Shown: in pieces, positions 18,566-27,161 of the stretch
Position numbering within the stretch: the stretch's first letter is position 1
Layout: each line of letters opens with the position of its first letter
Assembly: GCA_032251435.1 (NCBI GenBank)
Contig: JAVVEH010000007.1
Location: 1 to 64,000 of the forward strand
DNA length: 64,000 bases
Reading direction: 5' to 3'
DNA from: JAVVEH01 sp032251435
GTDB lineage: Bacteria; Verrucomicrobiota; Lentisphaeria; Oligosphaerales; MVZH01
Translations under genes and position numbers: made by a program
The notes under the pieces: model-generated
Told to the model about the DNA's origin: nothing
Database searches by the model: none
What the model saw: the letters and a program-made list of their open reading frames with translations, nothing else

Positions 18566-20507
18566 GACCGCTCAGTTTCTCCAGCTCCATTTCCGCCTGT
18601 TCCCAATCACGCGTGGCCTTCTCAATCAACCCGGGCAGTTCTTTCAGCCGCCGACCGCAGGCGGCGATAGTGTCGGCCGTCACATCCGGAATCACCATTT
18701 TTTCCATTAACTCCGCCTGTTCGGCTTCCAGCTTCTCAATCAGGGCTTCAGCCCGGGCCGATGTTTCCTTCAGGGGCTTTAACCGCTTCGACAGTTCCCG
18801 GCGCTTCTCCGCCGCTTCCCGGCGCTGGGTTTTCCGATCTGTCGTCTGTTCGGCGATAACCGCCAGCGTCGCCGCCGGATCCTCGGCGGCGGGCGCGCCC
18901 GCGGACTGCGCGCGTTTCGCCCGGAAGTAATCATAATCCCCGTAATACCGGGTCAACCCCGTCGGCTGAAGATCAAAAACGGTCGTCGCCACATGACGGA
19001 TAAATTCAATGTCATGGCTGACCAGGCAAAGCGTGCCTTCATACTTGCGCAAGGCTTGCTCCAACGCTTCCCGTGACGGAATATCCAAGTGAGTGGTCGG
19101 CTCATCCAAAAGCAAAAAATTCGGGCAGGCGAGCAGTAACCGGGCGAGGGCCAGGCGGACTTTTTCGCCCCCGCTGAGCACCTCAACCTTTTTGTCTACC
19201 GCGTCACCACTGAACCGGAAGCTGCCCAGCAATGATCGGATCTCGGCTTCCGACGCGGTCGATGAGGATTGGCGGGCGGTCTCGAACACGGTCCGGTCCG
19301 GCGGCATGGTGTCGGCGAAATCCTGCGACAAATAGCCGGGCTCAACATTGTATCCGAGGACACGGCGGCCCTCCGTCGGGTTCCGGATGCCGGCCAGCAC
19401 CCGCAGCAAGGTGGTTTTCCCCATGCCGTTCAAACCGATGACCGCGGCTTTCATGCCCCGTTCAATCCGCAGATCGAGATTCCGGAAAACAAAGACATCA
19501 CCGTCATACGACAAGCCCGCCTGTTCCAGCCGGACCACCTCGGCGCCGCACCGGGCCGGTTTGGCTAGACGGATCGCCGGAACTTTGACGGACTGGACGG
19601 GAACGGTGATCTCCTCCATTTTTTCCAGCGCCTTCATCCGGCTCTGGGCCTGAGACGCTTTCGTGCTCTTGGATTTGAACCGTTCGACAAAGCGTTCCAG
19701 TTGTTCTTTTTTCCGGTCTTGATTCTGCTTGGCGGACACTAATTGCTCGTGCCGTTGCTCCCGCTCCCGTTCATAATACGCGTAATTGCCGGCGTAACGG
19801 GTGGCTTGACAGCCCGCCACCTCCAAGGTGACCTGAGACAGAATATTAAGCAGATAGCGGTCGTGACTGATAAGCAGCAGCGTGCCGGGAAACTGTTTGA
19901 GAAAGCCCTGAAGCCATTCAATGGCGGGCACGTCGAGATAGTTGGTCGGCTCGTCCAACAACAACACATCCGGCGCCGCCACCAGCACCCGGGCCAGCTC
20001 CGCCCGCATTTGCCAGCCGCCGCTGAAACTGGCGAAGGGCTGGTGAAACGCGGACTCCGCGAACCCCAGACCGGACAGGGTTTTCTCGGCGCGGGCGCGC
20101 AATGTATACCCGCCCAGATGTTCAAAAGCCGTTTGTAATTCCCCGTGGCGATGGGCCAGCTTCTCATCCATCCCGCCCTGATCGGCCATGGTTTGCTCCA
20201 GAGCGGTCAGTTCCCGTTCTATGTCGTGCAGTTCCGGCACCGCGTTCTCCGCGTATTCCAGCACGGTGTCACCCACCGCGTATGGGCGCAACTGCTGGTG
20301 AAGGTGCCCCAGGCGCAGATGCCGGGGCAGCGAGACGCTGCCGCCGTCACAACTGATTTCGCCGGTGATCAGACTGAAGATCGTGCTTTTGCCCGCCCCG
20401 TTCGGGCCGACAATCCCCACCCGCTCGCCGGGATTTATACGGAACGAGACATCGGTCAAGATGTCTTGCGTGCCGAAATGTTTGCTGACATGGATGAAAT
20501 CAATCAT
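18558..20507 (-). CDS. ABC-F family ATPase (Uup/EttA-like)
   Basis: A 649-residue soluble protein with two ABC cassettes and no membrane segments, as in ABC-F translation factors that act on the ribosome. The first cassette has Walker A GPNGAGKS, signature FSGGWQMR and Walker B LLLDEPTNYLD; the second has GLNGMGKTT, LSGGEKVR and LLLDEPTTHLD. The linker between them is charged and helical (around QEQDRKKEQLERFVERF). The C-terminal 100 residues are a Lys/Glu-rich coiled coil like the DNA/RNA-binding tail of Uup. It lies between the RNase E/G gene (45-nt gap) and lptG (8-nt overlap), so all are probably co-transcribed. Confidence 0.9.
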   Translation of the reverse strand: MIDFIHVSKHFGTQDILTDVSFRINPGERVGIVGPNGAGKSTIFSLITGEISCDGGSVSLPRHLRLGHLHQQLRPYAVGDTVLEYAENAVPELHDIERELTALEQTMADQGGMDEKLAHRHGELQTAFEHLGGYTLRARAEKTLSGLGFAESAFHQPFASFSGGWQMRAELARVLVAAPDVLLLDEPTNYLDVPAIEWLQGFLKQFPGTLLLISHDRYLLNILSQVTLEVAGCQATRYAGNYAYYEREREQRHEQLVSAKQNQDRKKEQLERFVERFKSKSTKASQAQSRMKALEKMEEITVPVQSVKVPAIRLAKPARCGAEVVRLEQAGLSYDGDVFVFRNLDLRIERGMKAAVIGLNGMGKTTLLRVLAGIRNPTEGRRVLGYNVEPGYLSQDFADTMPPDRTVFETARQSSSTASEAEIRSLLGSFRFSGDAVDKKVEVLSGGEKVRLALARLLLACPNFLLLDEPTTHLDIPSREALEQALRKYEGTLCLVSHDIEFIRHVATTVFDLQPTGLTRYYGDYDYFRAKRAQSAGAPAAEDPAATLAVIAEQTTDRKTQRREAAEKRRELSKRLKPLKETSARAEALIEKLEAEQAELMEKMVIPDVTADTIAACGRRLKELPGLIEKATRDWEQAEMELEKLSGHD

Positions 20508-20552
20508 AGTGTGACACCGGGCCCGGCCCCGGCCGCGCGGGCCGGTCGGAGG

Positions 20553-22265
20553 CTACCGCATTTCCCGGCCGTTGGCCTGGTCGATAATGACGAATTCCTC
20601 GTGGTGCAAATCCTCATCACCGCGGAAGGACAACTGGCCGCCGAAATCGTGTTCCAGGCTCTTGAGCAATTCGCTGTCTTCTTTGCGCAGGCGGTCCAGA
20701 ACCTGGGGATGCACATTCACGCGCAAATCCCGTTTTTTATTCCCCTGGCGGAGAATCGACTGCAGCCGGCGCTGCAATTCCACACTGACACTCTTTGATG
20801 ATTTGACCAGTCCCCGGCCCTTGCAATAGGGACAGGAGGAATACACCGTGTCCCGCAAACTTTCATGTTCGCGCTGGCGGGTCATCTCCACCAGGCCAAG
20901 GGTGGAAATCGGGCTGATCCGAGTCCGGGCGCGGTCTTTTCTGAACGCGTCCCGCAGCGCTTTTTGAACCGTCTGCCGATCCTCCTTGCTGCGCATGTCA
21001 ATCAGGTCTAAAACAAGCAGGCCGCCCAAGTTCCGGATACGGAGCTGCCGGGCGATTTCATCCACCGCCTCCAAGTTGGTGTTCAAGATTGTTTCAGGGT
21101 GGTCTTTGCCCCCGCGGCTGCGGCCGGTGTTGACATCAATGGCGATCAGGGCCTCCGTTTCATCAATGCAGATATAACCACCGCTGGGCAGAGGCACTTT
21201 CCGGTGAAAAATATTCTCGATTTGGCGGCTCAAGCCGAATTTATGGAAAATCGGCACAGGCCCTTTATAGAAGCGGATCCGGACGGCTTTTTCCATGCCC
21301 ATGGCGACAATCATTTTCCGGGCTTCTTCACAACTTTCCTCGGTATCCGCGATAATCTCAGTCACTTCCTCATTGAGGTAGTCCCGCAGGGTCCGCCGGA
21401 CCAGCCGCGGCTCCTCGTAGACGCAGACCGGCCCCTTCTTTTCCCGGCTGATGGTTTGCGCCTCTTTCCAGGCTGAAAGAACCATCCGGTAGTCCCGTTG
21501 AAACATGTCCTCGCTTTGTCCTTCAGCGACCGTCCGGACAATCAGTCCCATGCCCTTGGGCACGCGGAGTCCGCGGACAATTTTCCGTAACCGGTCACGC
21601 TCTTTGCGGTCACTGATTTTCTTGGAGATGCCGATATGCCGGGAGTTGGGCAACAACACCAGGAACCGCCCCGGCACACTCAAGTTGGCGGTCACCCGGG
21701 CGCCCTTGGAGCCGATCGGCCCCTTGGTCACCTGGACATGCACCTCGGATTTTTCCGGAAAGAGATCCGGAATCTCCTCAATCGTCAAGGGTGTTGTCCG
21801 CTTCTCCACGTCACTCTGACTCTTGGGCGCTTTTCCCTTTTTACGACGGCGGTTCCGCTGATGCGTGTCTTTCGGGGGATTGTCGACCACCTCCGCGATA
21901 TCTTCGCCGCCCCCGAAAAAGGCTTTCAGACGGGCGATAAATCCGACCGGTTCAGGCGTGGTGATGGCGGTGATTTCCTCCTCATCGGGGACATCGACAT
22001 CATCCCCGAGGGCGCTGCCGCCCTCCAGGGCGTCCATGGAGGCGGGCAGCATGTCCCAGTAATGAAGAAAGGCGTTTTTATCCGCGCCGATATCCACAAA
22101 CGCCGCCTGCAAAGCCGGCTCCAAGTTGCAAATCACGCCTTTAATGACCGAACCGACCAGGTTATCCTCGTCGTTCCGCTCAATAAAATACTCTTGAATC
22201 ACCCCGTCCGTCGCGATGGCGACACGGGTTTCCAAGCTCTCATGGTTAATCAGTATTTGGCTCAT
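20553..22265 (-). CDS. Ribonuclease E/G family protein
   Basis: A 570-residue endoribonuclease of the RNase E/G family, involved in rRNA and mRNA processing. The N-terminal S1-like domain (VGSVIKGVICNLEPALQAAFVDIG, shortened here) is split by an acidic-then-basic insert from about residue 75 to 190. The catalytic DNase I-like region has the metal-binding pairs AIDVNTGR and LLVLDLIDMR. SCPYCKGRG matches the zinc-link region. The protein lacks the long disordered tail of E. coli RNase E, so it is closer to RNase G in layout. It ends in TAG, showing that TAG is a genuine stop in this genome. It lies 23 nt downstream of fmt. Confidence 0.92.
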   Translation of the reverse strand: MSQILINHESLETRVAIATDGVIQEYFIERNDEDNLVGSVIKGVICNLEPALQAAFVDIGADKNAFLHYWDMLPASMDALEGGSALGDDVDVPDEEEITAITTPEPVGFIARLKAFFGGGEDIAEVVDNPPKDTHQRNRRRKKGKAPKSQSDVEKRTTPLTIEEIPDLFPEKSEVHVQVTKGPIGSKGARVTANLSVPGRFLVLLPNSRHIGISKKISDRKERDRLRKIVRGLRVPKGMGLIVRTVAEGQSEDMFQRDYRMVLSAWKEAQTISREKKGPVCVYEEPRLVRRTLRDYLNEEVTEIIADTEESCEEARKMIVAMGMEKAVRIRFYKGPVPIFHKFGLSRQIENIFHRKVPLPSGGYICIDETEALIAIDVNTGRSRGGKDHPETILNTNLEAVDEIARQLRIRNLGGLLVLDLIDMRSKEDRQTVQKALRDAFRKDRARTRISPISTLGLVEMTRQREHESLRDTVYSSCPYCKGRGLVKSSKSVSVELQRRLQSILRQGNKKRDLRVNVHPQVLDRLRKEDSELLKSLEHDFGGQLSFRGDEDLHHEEFVIIDQANGREMR

Positions 22266-22288
22266 AGACTCCTAAAACATCCTGAAAG

Positions 22289-23332
22289 TCACGCGCTGTC
22301 AGGCATCGGCAGGATATCGCCGACAGCGATGCGGGTTCCGCGGAGAAATTCCTCAGCACTCATTTCCGGACGTCCTTCCGGAACCACGCGTAAAATGCGC
22401 AGGCGATCACCACCACAAGCGATGATCCAGCCATGTTGATCGGCCTGGACCACTTCACCGGGTGTGTGAGCGCCATGGTTTCCGGCTTCGACTGAAGCCG
22501 CTATTATGTGTATCCGCTTACGCCCTTTTTTGGCAGGGATATAAAACCAGGCATGCGGCCATGGGGTGAACGCCCGGACTTGACACTCAAGCTTCCCGGC
22601 TGTCCGCGTCCACATGATTTCGCCCTGGGATTTCTTAATTTTTTTCGCCAGTGTCGCCAGCGAATCATCCTGCGGCACCGGCTTCATATTACCGGTGACC
22701 ACACTTTGGATCACCCCGACAATATGCTCGCCCGCCAGCTCAGCCAAGTCTTTTTCCAGCGTCAGAGTGGTTTCCGTGCCGTCCAAGGGACGGGTGACAC
22801 GGGTGTAAACGCCGCCGGTGTCCAGCCCTTCATCCATGCGCATAAAGGTCACCCCGGTTTCAGTATCGCCAGCCAGAATGGCCGCTTGAATCGGGGACGC
22901 TCCGCGGTGGCGGGGCAGGAGGGAGGCGTGAACATTCACGCAGCCACAGGCGGGGAGGGCAAGCACAGGAGAACGGAGGATCTGCCCATAGGACACGACC
23001 AGCAAAACGTCGGGTGACATGTCTGACAGGCGGGCGATAAAGTCAGCCGCGTTGACGGACACGGGCTTGTCGGGACACAAGCCCAAAGCCACCGCCGCCG
23101 CCCCCAGAGGGGTGCTGTGGAGATGACGGTGCCGCCCGCTCGGACGGTCGGGCTGAGTGCCGACACCAACCAACGTGACATCCGGGGATTCATGGATCGC
23201 CCGCAAGGCGGGAATCCCCAATTCACCAGAGCCTAAAAAATATACCTTGGCCGGTCCGCCGGCCTGCTGATTGTCGGCTTTCAAAATGACTGTGTTTTTA
23301 CGAAAAAGGGCTATCGACACACACCGGATCAC
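22289..23332 (-). CDS. fmt: Methionyl-tRNA formyltransferase
   Basis: Transfers a formyl group from 10-formyl-tetrahydrofolate to initiator Met-tRNA. About 347 residues from GTG 23332; the conserved part begins KVYFLGSGELGIPALRAI at about residue 30, so the true start may be an internal GTG or TTG. Family motifs are present: SYGQIL, NVHASLLPRHRGASPIQ with the catalytic Asn and His, and EGLDTGG. The C-terminal OB-like domain includes RAFTPWPHAWF. First gene of the minus-strand operon fmt - RNase E/G - ABC-F - lptG, divergent from folK. Confidence 0.93.
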   Translation of the reverse strand: MIRCVSIALFRKNTVILKADNQQAGGPAKVYFLGSGELGIPALRAIHESPDVTLVGVGTQPDRPSGRHRHLHSTPLGAAAVALGLCPDKPVSVNAADFIARLSDMSPDVLLVVSYGQILRSPVLALPACGCVNVHASLLPRHRGASPIQAAILAGDTETGVTFMRMDEGLDTGGVYTRVTRPLDGTETTLTLEKDLAELAGEHIVGVIQSVVTGNMKPVPQDDSLATLAKKIKKSQGEIMWTRTAGKLECQVRAFTPWPHAWFYIPAKKGRKRIHIIAASVEAGNHGAHTPGEVVQADQHGWIIACGGDRLRILRVVPEGRPEMSAEEFLRGTRIAVGDILPMPDSA

Positions 23333-23407
23333 AACGAAAAAACAGGCGGCGACCCAGCGTTAAGAACATCCAGTGGCACGAAAAAAAACCGCGGAGACCA
23401 CCGTGGA

Positions 23408-23448
23408 TGGAAAGAGAAAATACAAACGGTATAATATAGCACGTTTGT
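23408..23448 (+). promoter_or_regulatory. Promoter with inverted repeat around -10, fmt/folK intergenic
   Basis: TATAAT at 23430-23435 lies 16 nt after TGGAAA (23408-23413, 4 of 6 matches to the -35 consensus), oriented toward folK with a leader of about 80 nt. The -10 is framed by an exact 7-bp inverted repeat, ACAAACG at 23422-23428 and CGTTTGT at 23442-23448, a plausible repressor operator. The same palindrome could also serve divergent fmt transcription. Confidence 0.5.
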
Positions 23449-23519
23449 GAAAAAAAAGTACCTGTGTCACCGTCCCCGGAGATTTTCAAGGCGGCGGGGC
23501 GTTTCAAGAGGACAGCGCC

Positions 23520-24017
23520 ATGCGTGTCGCCATCGGTTTGGGAGCGAATTTAGGACATCCGGAAGAGAACATTCAGGCCGCCCGGGACGCCTTGGCCGCC
23601 GGCGGCATGGCGGAGATCACGCTTTCCCCGCTATACAAGACAACGCCGGTTGACTGCGTGCCCGGCACGCCGGACTTTGTCAACGCCGCGTTAGTCGGCG
23701 ACTGGCCTGGCGATGTGGATTCTCTCCTTGAAACCTGCAAAGCGATCGAGGAAAAACTCGGCCGGCCGCGGATTCATTCAAGCGAGGAAGCCCGGATGAT
23801 TGACTTGGACATCCTGATGGCCGACGGCGCGGTCTCCGCGCATGACCGCCTGACCATTCCCCACCCCCGGTTTCATGAGCGCTTGTTCGCCTTGGTGCCG
23901 CTCAATGATTTGGCGCCTGACTGGGTCATCCCCGGCCTGGACAAGACCGTCGCGGAAGTCACCCGTGACCGCCTCGCCGCCGACGGGGACAGCTTCCAGG
24001 CCCGGAAACTCGCCTGA
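23520..24017 (+). CDS. folK: Hydroxymethyldihydropterin pyrophosphokinase
   Basis: A 165-residue cytoplasmic folate-synthesis enzyme (HPPK) that transfers pyrophosphate from ATP to 6-hydroxymethyl-7,8-dihydropterin. Diagnostic motifs: GLGANLG near the N-terminus, the pterin-contacting LYKTTPV and PDFVNAA, the metal-binding IDLDIL, and PHPRFHERLFAL. Length and order match single-domain HPPKs. It stands alone on the plus strand, divergent from fmt and convergent with the next gene six bases away. Confidence 0.95.
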   Translation: MRVAIGLGANLGHPEENIQAARDALAAGGMAEITLSPLYKTTPVDCVPGTPDFVNAALVGDWPGDVDSLLETCKAIEEKLGRPRIHSSEEARMIDLDILMADGAVSAHDRLTIPHPRFHERLFALVPLNDLAPDWVIPGLDKTVAEVTRDRLAADGDSFQARKLA

Positions 24018-24023
24018 ATCCAA

Positions 24024-25520
24024 TTAGAATTCTTCCCCTTCGAAACCGAAAACATCTTCCGTTTTCGCCGCCGATTGTGTCGCGCTTACTTTGTACGTGG
24101 GCAGGTAGCGGTAGTACACCTGGAGGCTCAAGGCGTTCAAAGCGGTGGCTTTAAAGGGGGCGTAGTTTCCCAAATTTCCCGGTTCAACCCCGGGATTCAC
24201 CCAGTGGCCGTCATTCTGTTGATGCTTGATTAACATCGGGGCGAAGCTGGCGTTCCAGCGTTTGAAGTCCCGGCTTCCGCCGTGAAAGATAGCCTGCGTG
24301 CAGTAGTACCAATTGTAAGAGGCGTGCTTCCCGCCCGTTTCCCAATCCGGCTCATAGGCGGCCAAAAAACCGTCCACGCATGATTTCGCTTCCGTGGACT
24401 TTCCCGCCCCCAGCAACTGAAGACAAAGTGTCCCGGCGCCCTGCATGGCGGGGGATCCGACCCCCGCTTTTGTGTAACCGAATTTACCGTTGGCGTAAGC
24501 CACATTCTTGAGGTAATTGATCCCTTTTTCCATCGCGTCCTCCAGTCCCGGGGTCGTGGCGCCCGCCGCGTAACCCGCTTTCATCGCCTGCAGTTGCCAG
24601 GCGGCGACGGACAAATCCCAGCGCTTCCCTTTGGCGTAATTATAATCAAAGCCGCCCTTGGGTTGCTGGCCGCTGATCATTCTCTCCAACCCTTTTTCCA
24701 TGGCCGGCTTGACAAACGGGATCTTGGTCAACGCGTAAGCTTCGCATAAAGCGTAGGTCGCGATACCATGGGAATACCCTTTCGACTCAAGCCCCTTTTT
24801 ATTCAGCATCCGGTTAGCCAGCCATTGAATGCCTCTTTGAACGGTCGCCCCGAACTCTTCCGAGGAAGGGGTCTCACCATGCGCCAGAAACGCCAGCAAC
24901 GCCATGCCGCTCATCGCCTCCGGATTACTCCGCGGCGACCAACTGCCGTCTTCCTCCTGGTGCTCCTGCAACCAGCGCAACGCCTTCAAAACCGCCCGTT
25001 CCGACGCCGCGGCGCCGGGGCCGCCATAGGTTCGCAAGGCTTTTTCCCGGCCCTCTTTTGTCCGGGAACTGTACAAGCCGGGCAAGGTGATCGGGGACGT
25101 GGTCATCTTGATGTCCATGGTGAAATCCAATTCCATCTCGGCGACCGCGTTGGCGTCACTGAAATCCGGTGTCTCCATATCCATTTGCTGAGGCGTGATG
25201 GTCGGTTTTTCAACCGTGGGGACAATTTCCTCGATCACTTCCTCCTCGATCTCATCCAGCTCTTCCATCGTTTCCGGGTCGAGCGGTTTCACTTCCAGTT
25301 CCTTCGTGTCAAACTCAACGCCCTCATCCAGATTCACTTCCCGGCCGACCATCAGCACGGCGCAGGCGACCACCACCACCGCGTGCAGAAATAACGACAC
25401 CATCGGCCCGGTCAGATGCTCAATCATCTGCCGCCGCCGGTATTCATCGAGGATTTCCTCGTGGTCTAAATAATGCTCTTCATGGATGTCTTCTTGCCGG
25501 GCGATGTCTTCAGCGCTCAT
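24024..25520 (-). CDS. Membrane-anchored terpene-cyclase-fold (prenyltransferase/squalene oxidase repeat) protein
   Basis: About 498 residues. ATG 25520 is chosen because GAGGTG lies 5 nt upstream. A charged cytoplasmic head (HEEHYLDHEEILDEYRRR) is followed by one membrane helix (MVSLFLHAVVVVACAVLMV), then a very acidic, Pro-containing periplasmic stretch (KPLDPETMEELDEIEEE) that resembles the linker of TonB/TolA-type proteins. From about 170 to the end it has alpha/alpha-barrel repeats like terpene cyclases (ALRWLQEHQEEDGSW, ALCEAYALT, YNWYYCTQA). No DxDD or DCTAE-type catalytic motif is evident, so it is probably a binding or scaffolding protein, not a cyclase. Proteins of this layout are common in PVC bacteria and uncharacterised as far as I know. 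Confidence 0.75.
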   Translation of the reverse strand: MSAEDIARQEDIHEEHYLDHEEILDEYRRRQMIEHLTGPMVSLFLHAVVVVACAVLMVGREVNLDEGVEFDTKELEVKPLDPETMEELDEIEEEVIEEIVPTVEKPTITPQQMDMETPDFSDANAVAEMELDFTMDIKMTTSPITLPGLYSSRTKEGREKALRTYGGPGAAASERAVLKALRWLQEHQEEDGSWSPRSNPEAMSGMALLAFLAHGETPSSEEFGATVQRGIQWLANRMLNKKGLESKGYSHGIATYALCEAYALTKIPFVKPAMEKGLERMISGQQPKGGFDYNYAKGKRWDLSVAAWQLQAMKAGYAAGATTPGLEDAMEKGINYLKNVAYANGKFGYTKAGVGSPAMQGAGTLCLQLLGAGKSTEAKSCVDGFLAAYEPDWETGGKHASYNWYYCTQAIFHGGSRDFKRWNASFAPMLIKHQQNDGHWVNPGVEPGNLGNYAPFKATALNALSLQVYYRYLPTYKVSATQSAAKTEDVFGFEGEEF

Positions 25521-25557
25521 GACGCACCTCACTTATAATGGTGACCAAAAAGTAAAT

Positions 25558-25773
25558 TCAAGGGTAATAAAGCCTTGTTTCCGCTTTTTTCAATCGCTTT
25601 TCCATGTCCGGCCCGCCCTTTTTTTCAACGATCGCTCTGCGACGGCGCGGGCCGCGGACCGCTTCAATGGTTAGGACGAATGGCGCCGGGGAATTTTTAA
25701 AGAGCCGCGCGTTTTTTCTTCCGGTTTTTCTTCCGGGGGGGGGCGCGGGTATCTTTGCGCTCTTGACGGACAT
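25558..25773 (-). CDS. Possible small basic protein
   Basis: A 71-residue frame from ATG 25773, directly upstream (37 nt) of the terpene-cyclase-fold gene in the same direction. It is strongly basic (GRKTGRKNARL, RGPRRRR, KRLKKAE) with no membrane helix. No strong ribosome-binding site is visible and I do not recognise a family, so it may be spurious. The DNA here contains an 8-G run near 25736-25743. Confidence 0.3.
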   Translation of the reverse strand: MSVKSAKIPAPPPGRKTGRKNARLFKNSPAPFVLTIEAVRGPRRRRAIVEKKGGPDMEKRLKKAETRLYYP

Positions 25774-25834
25774 GAGTTCAGGCTGTAGATTTCTTCCACC
25801 GTCGTGATCAGTCATCGTGGTAACAGGAAACGCA

Positions 25835-26851
25835 ATGATCGCCCATCTCGTTGAATCAGTCCCTGGTCGGGACAAAACCGTGCGTTGTCTGGCTTGCGCC
25901 CATCGATGCGTGATTCCGGAGGGTGGACACGGGCGCTGTTCCGTCCGCGTCAACGTCGCCGGTCACCTGTTGGTTCCGGGCGGCGAGGTTTCCGCGCTGG
26001 CGGCCGATCCCGTTGAAAAGAAGCCCTTATACCACTTTTTCCCCGGCGCGACCACGCTGAGTTTCGGCATGGAGGGGTGTTCGTTCACCTGCGGCTTTTG
26101 TCAGAATTGGCGCATTTCGCAGCGCGCGCGGCATGACGGCCTGCCGAAACAAACCACCCCCCGCACGGCGGAGCAAATCGTCACAGCGGCGTTGAGAAGC
26201 GGCTTAACGATTATCACCAGCACCTATAACGAACCCTTGATCAGTTCCGAATGGGCCGTGGAGATTTTCACCTTAGCCAGGCAACACGGCCTGAAAACCG
26301 CCTTTGTCACAAACGGATTCGCCTCGCCGGAGGCGGTGGATTTTTTAGCGCCGCGGCTGGACGCGGTCAACGTTGATCTTAAATGTTTCACCGAGGAAAA
26401 TTACAGGTCTCTGGGAGGCCGTCTGGCCCCTGTCCTGGAGACATTGGACCGGCTGCGGGAACGGGAAAAATGGGTGGAGGTCACCACCTTGGTGGTGCCG
26501 GGATTCAACGACTCCGATGAGGAACTGACCGCGCTCGCCCGCCATCTCGCCCAATGGAATCCCGACGCCCCCTGGCACGTCAGCGCCTACCATGAAAGTT
26601 ATCACTATCACGCGGCGGCCCCCCGCACGCCCATGGAAACCATCACCCGGGCTATCGCTATTGGCAAGGCCGCGGGATTGAGATTTGTCTACAGCGGCAA
26701 CCTGCCACCGGGAGCGGAACAAGCCGACACCTTCTGCCCGGCGTGCGGAACCGTCTTGATCACCCGCCGCGGGTTCACCGTGACCGGCGATTATCTGACT
26801 GACGGCGCCTGCCCGAATTGCGGCGCGGAGATTCCCGGTGTCTGGCGATAA
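25835..26851 (+). CDS. amrS: AmmeMemoRadiSam-system radical SAM enzyme
   Basis: About 338 residues. ATG 25835 is preferred over GTG 25817 because AGGAAA lies 5 nt upstream. The radical SAM cluster motif CSFTCGFC (CxxxCxxC) sits after FGMEGC, preceded by an N-terminal cysteine cluster CLACAHRC and the PVEKKPLYHF block typical of the AmrS subgroup (pyruvate-formate-lyase-activating-like). The C-terminus has a rubredoxin-like zinc knuckle (CPACG...CPNCG). The partner AMMECR1 and Memo genes usually found with it are not in this window. The chemistry is not settled, so only the family assignment is firm. Confidence 0.88.
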   Translation: MIAHLVESVPGRDKTVRCLACAHRCVIPEGGHGRCSVRVNVAGHLLVPGGEVSALAADPVEKKPLYHFFPGATTLSFGMEGCSFTCGFCQNWRISQRARHDGLPKQTTPRTAEQIVTAALRSGLTIITSTYNEPLISSEWAVEIFTLARQHGLKTAFVTNGFASPEAVDFLAPRLDAVNVDLKCFTEENYRSLGGRLAPVLETLDRLREREKWVEVTTLVVPGFNDSDEELTALARHLAQWNPDAPWHVSAYHESYHYHAAAPRTPMETITRAIAIGKAAGLRFVYSGNLPPGAEQADTFCPACGTVLITRRGFTVTGDYLTDGACPNCGAEIPGVWR

Positions 26852-26915
26852 AAGCGTGGCTCCCGCATGTCAACGGACTGGGGTTGTTTTTTTGTAATCT
26901 GTTAGTAGCTGGGGC

Positions 26916-26977
26916 GTAGGCCGGGGTTCCTTGCCCGGCTATGCCTTAAGACGGTCGGCCTTGGAAGACCGCCCTAC
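26916..26977. repeat. Multi-hairpin intergenic repeat
   Basis: Outer pairing GTAGG (26916-26920) with CCTAC (26973-26977) encloses a strong hairpin (GCCGGG, 8-nt loop, CCCGGC) and a weaker one (GGTC...GACC). It lies in the 310-nt gap before the isomerase gene. The core wording (GGGTTCCTTGCCCGG) recurs with changes at about 28072-28088 (GGGTCCCTTGCCCGG), suggesting a dispersed REP-like family. Nothing else is seen in the gap 26852-27161. Confidence 0.55.
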
Positions 26978-27161
26978 ACAGTGTCCCCCAGCTGCTGACC
27001 GATTACGTTTTTTTGGCGGAATCCGCCTATTCACCCCGCTGTCCCGGCGCTATATTGGGGCATGGAGTTTTAACCCCCGCGGCCCTGGCGATGACAGGGC
27101 CGTCCGAAACGCGACAACGTTTTCCGCACGCGCGGGCATCGTCAAACTCAGGAGGTTCGTC

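Noticed and set aside
26931..27161. N-terminal extension of the TIM-barrel isomerase
   Set aside because: The extension crosses the hairpin repeat and is not isomerase-like; a perfect AGGAGG precedes ATG 27162.
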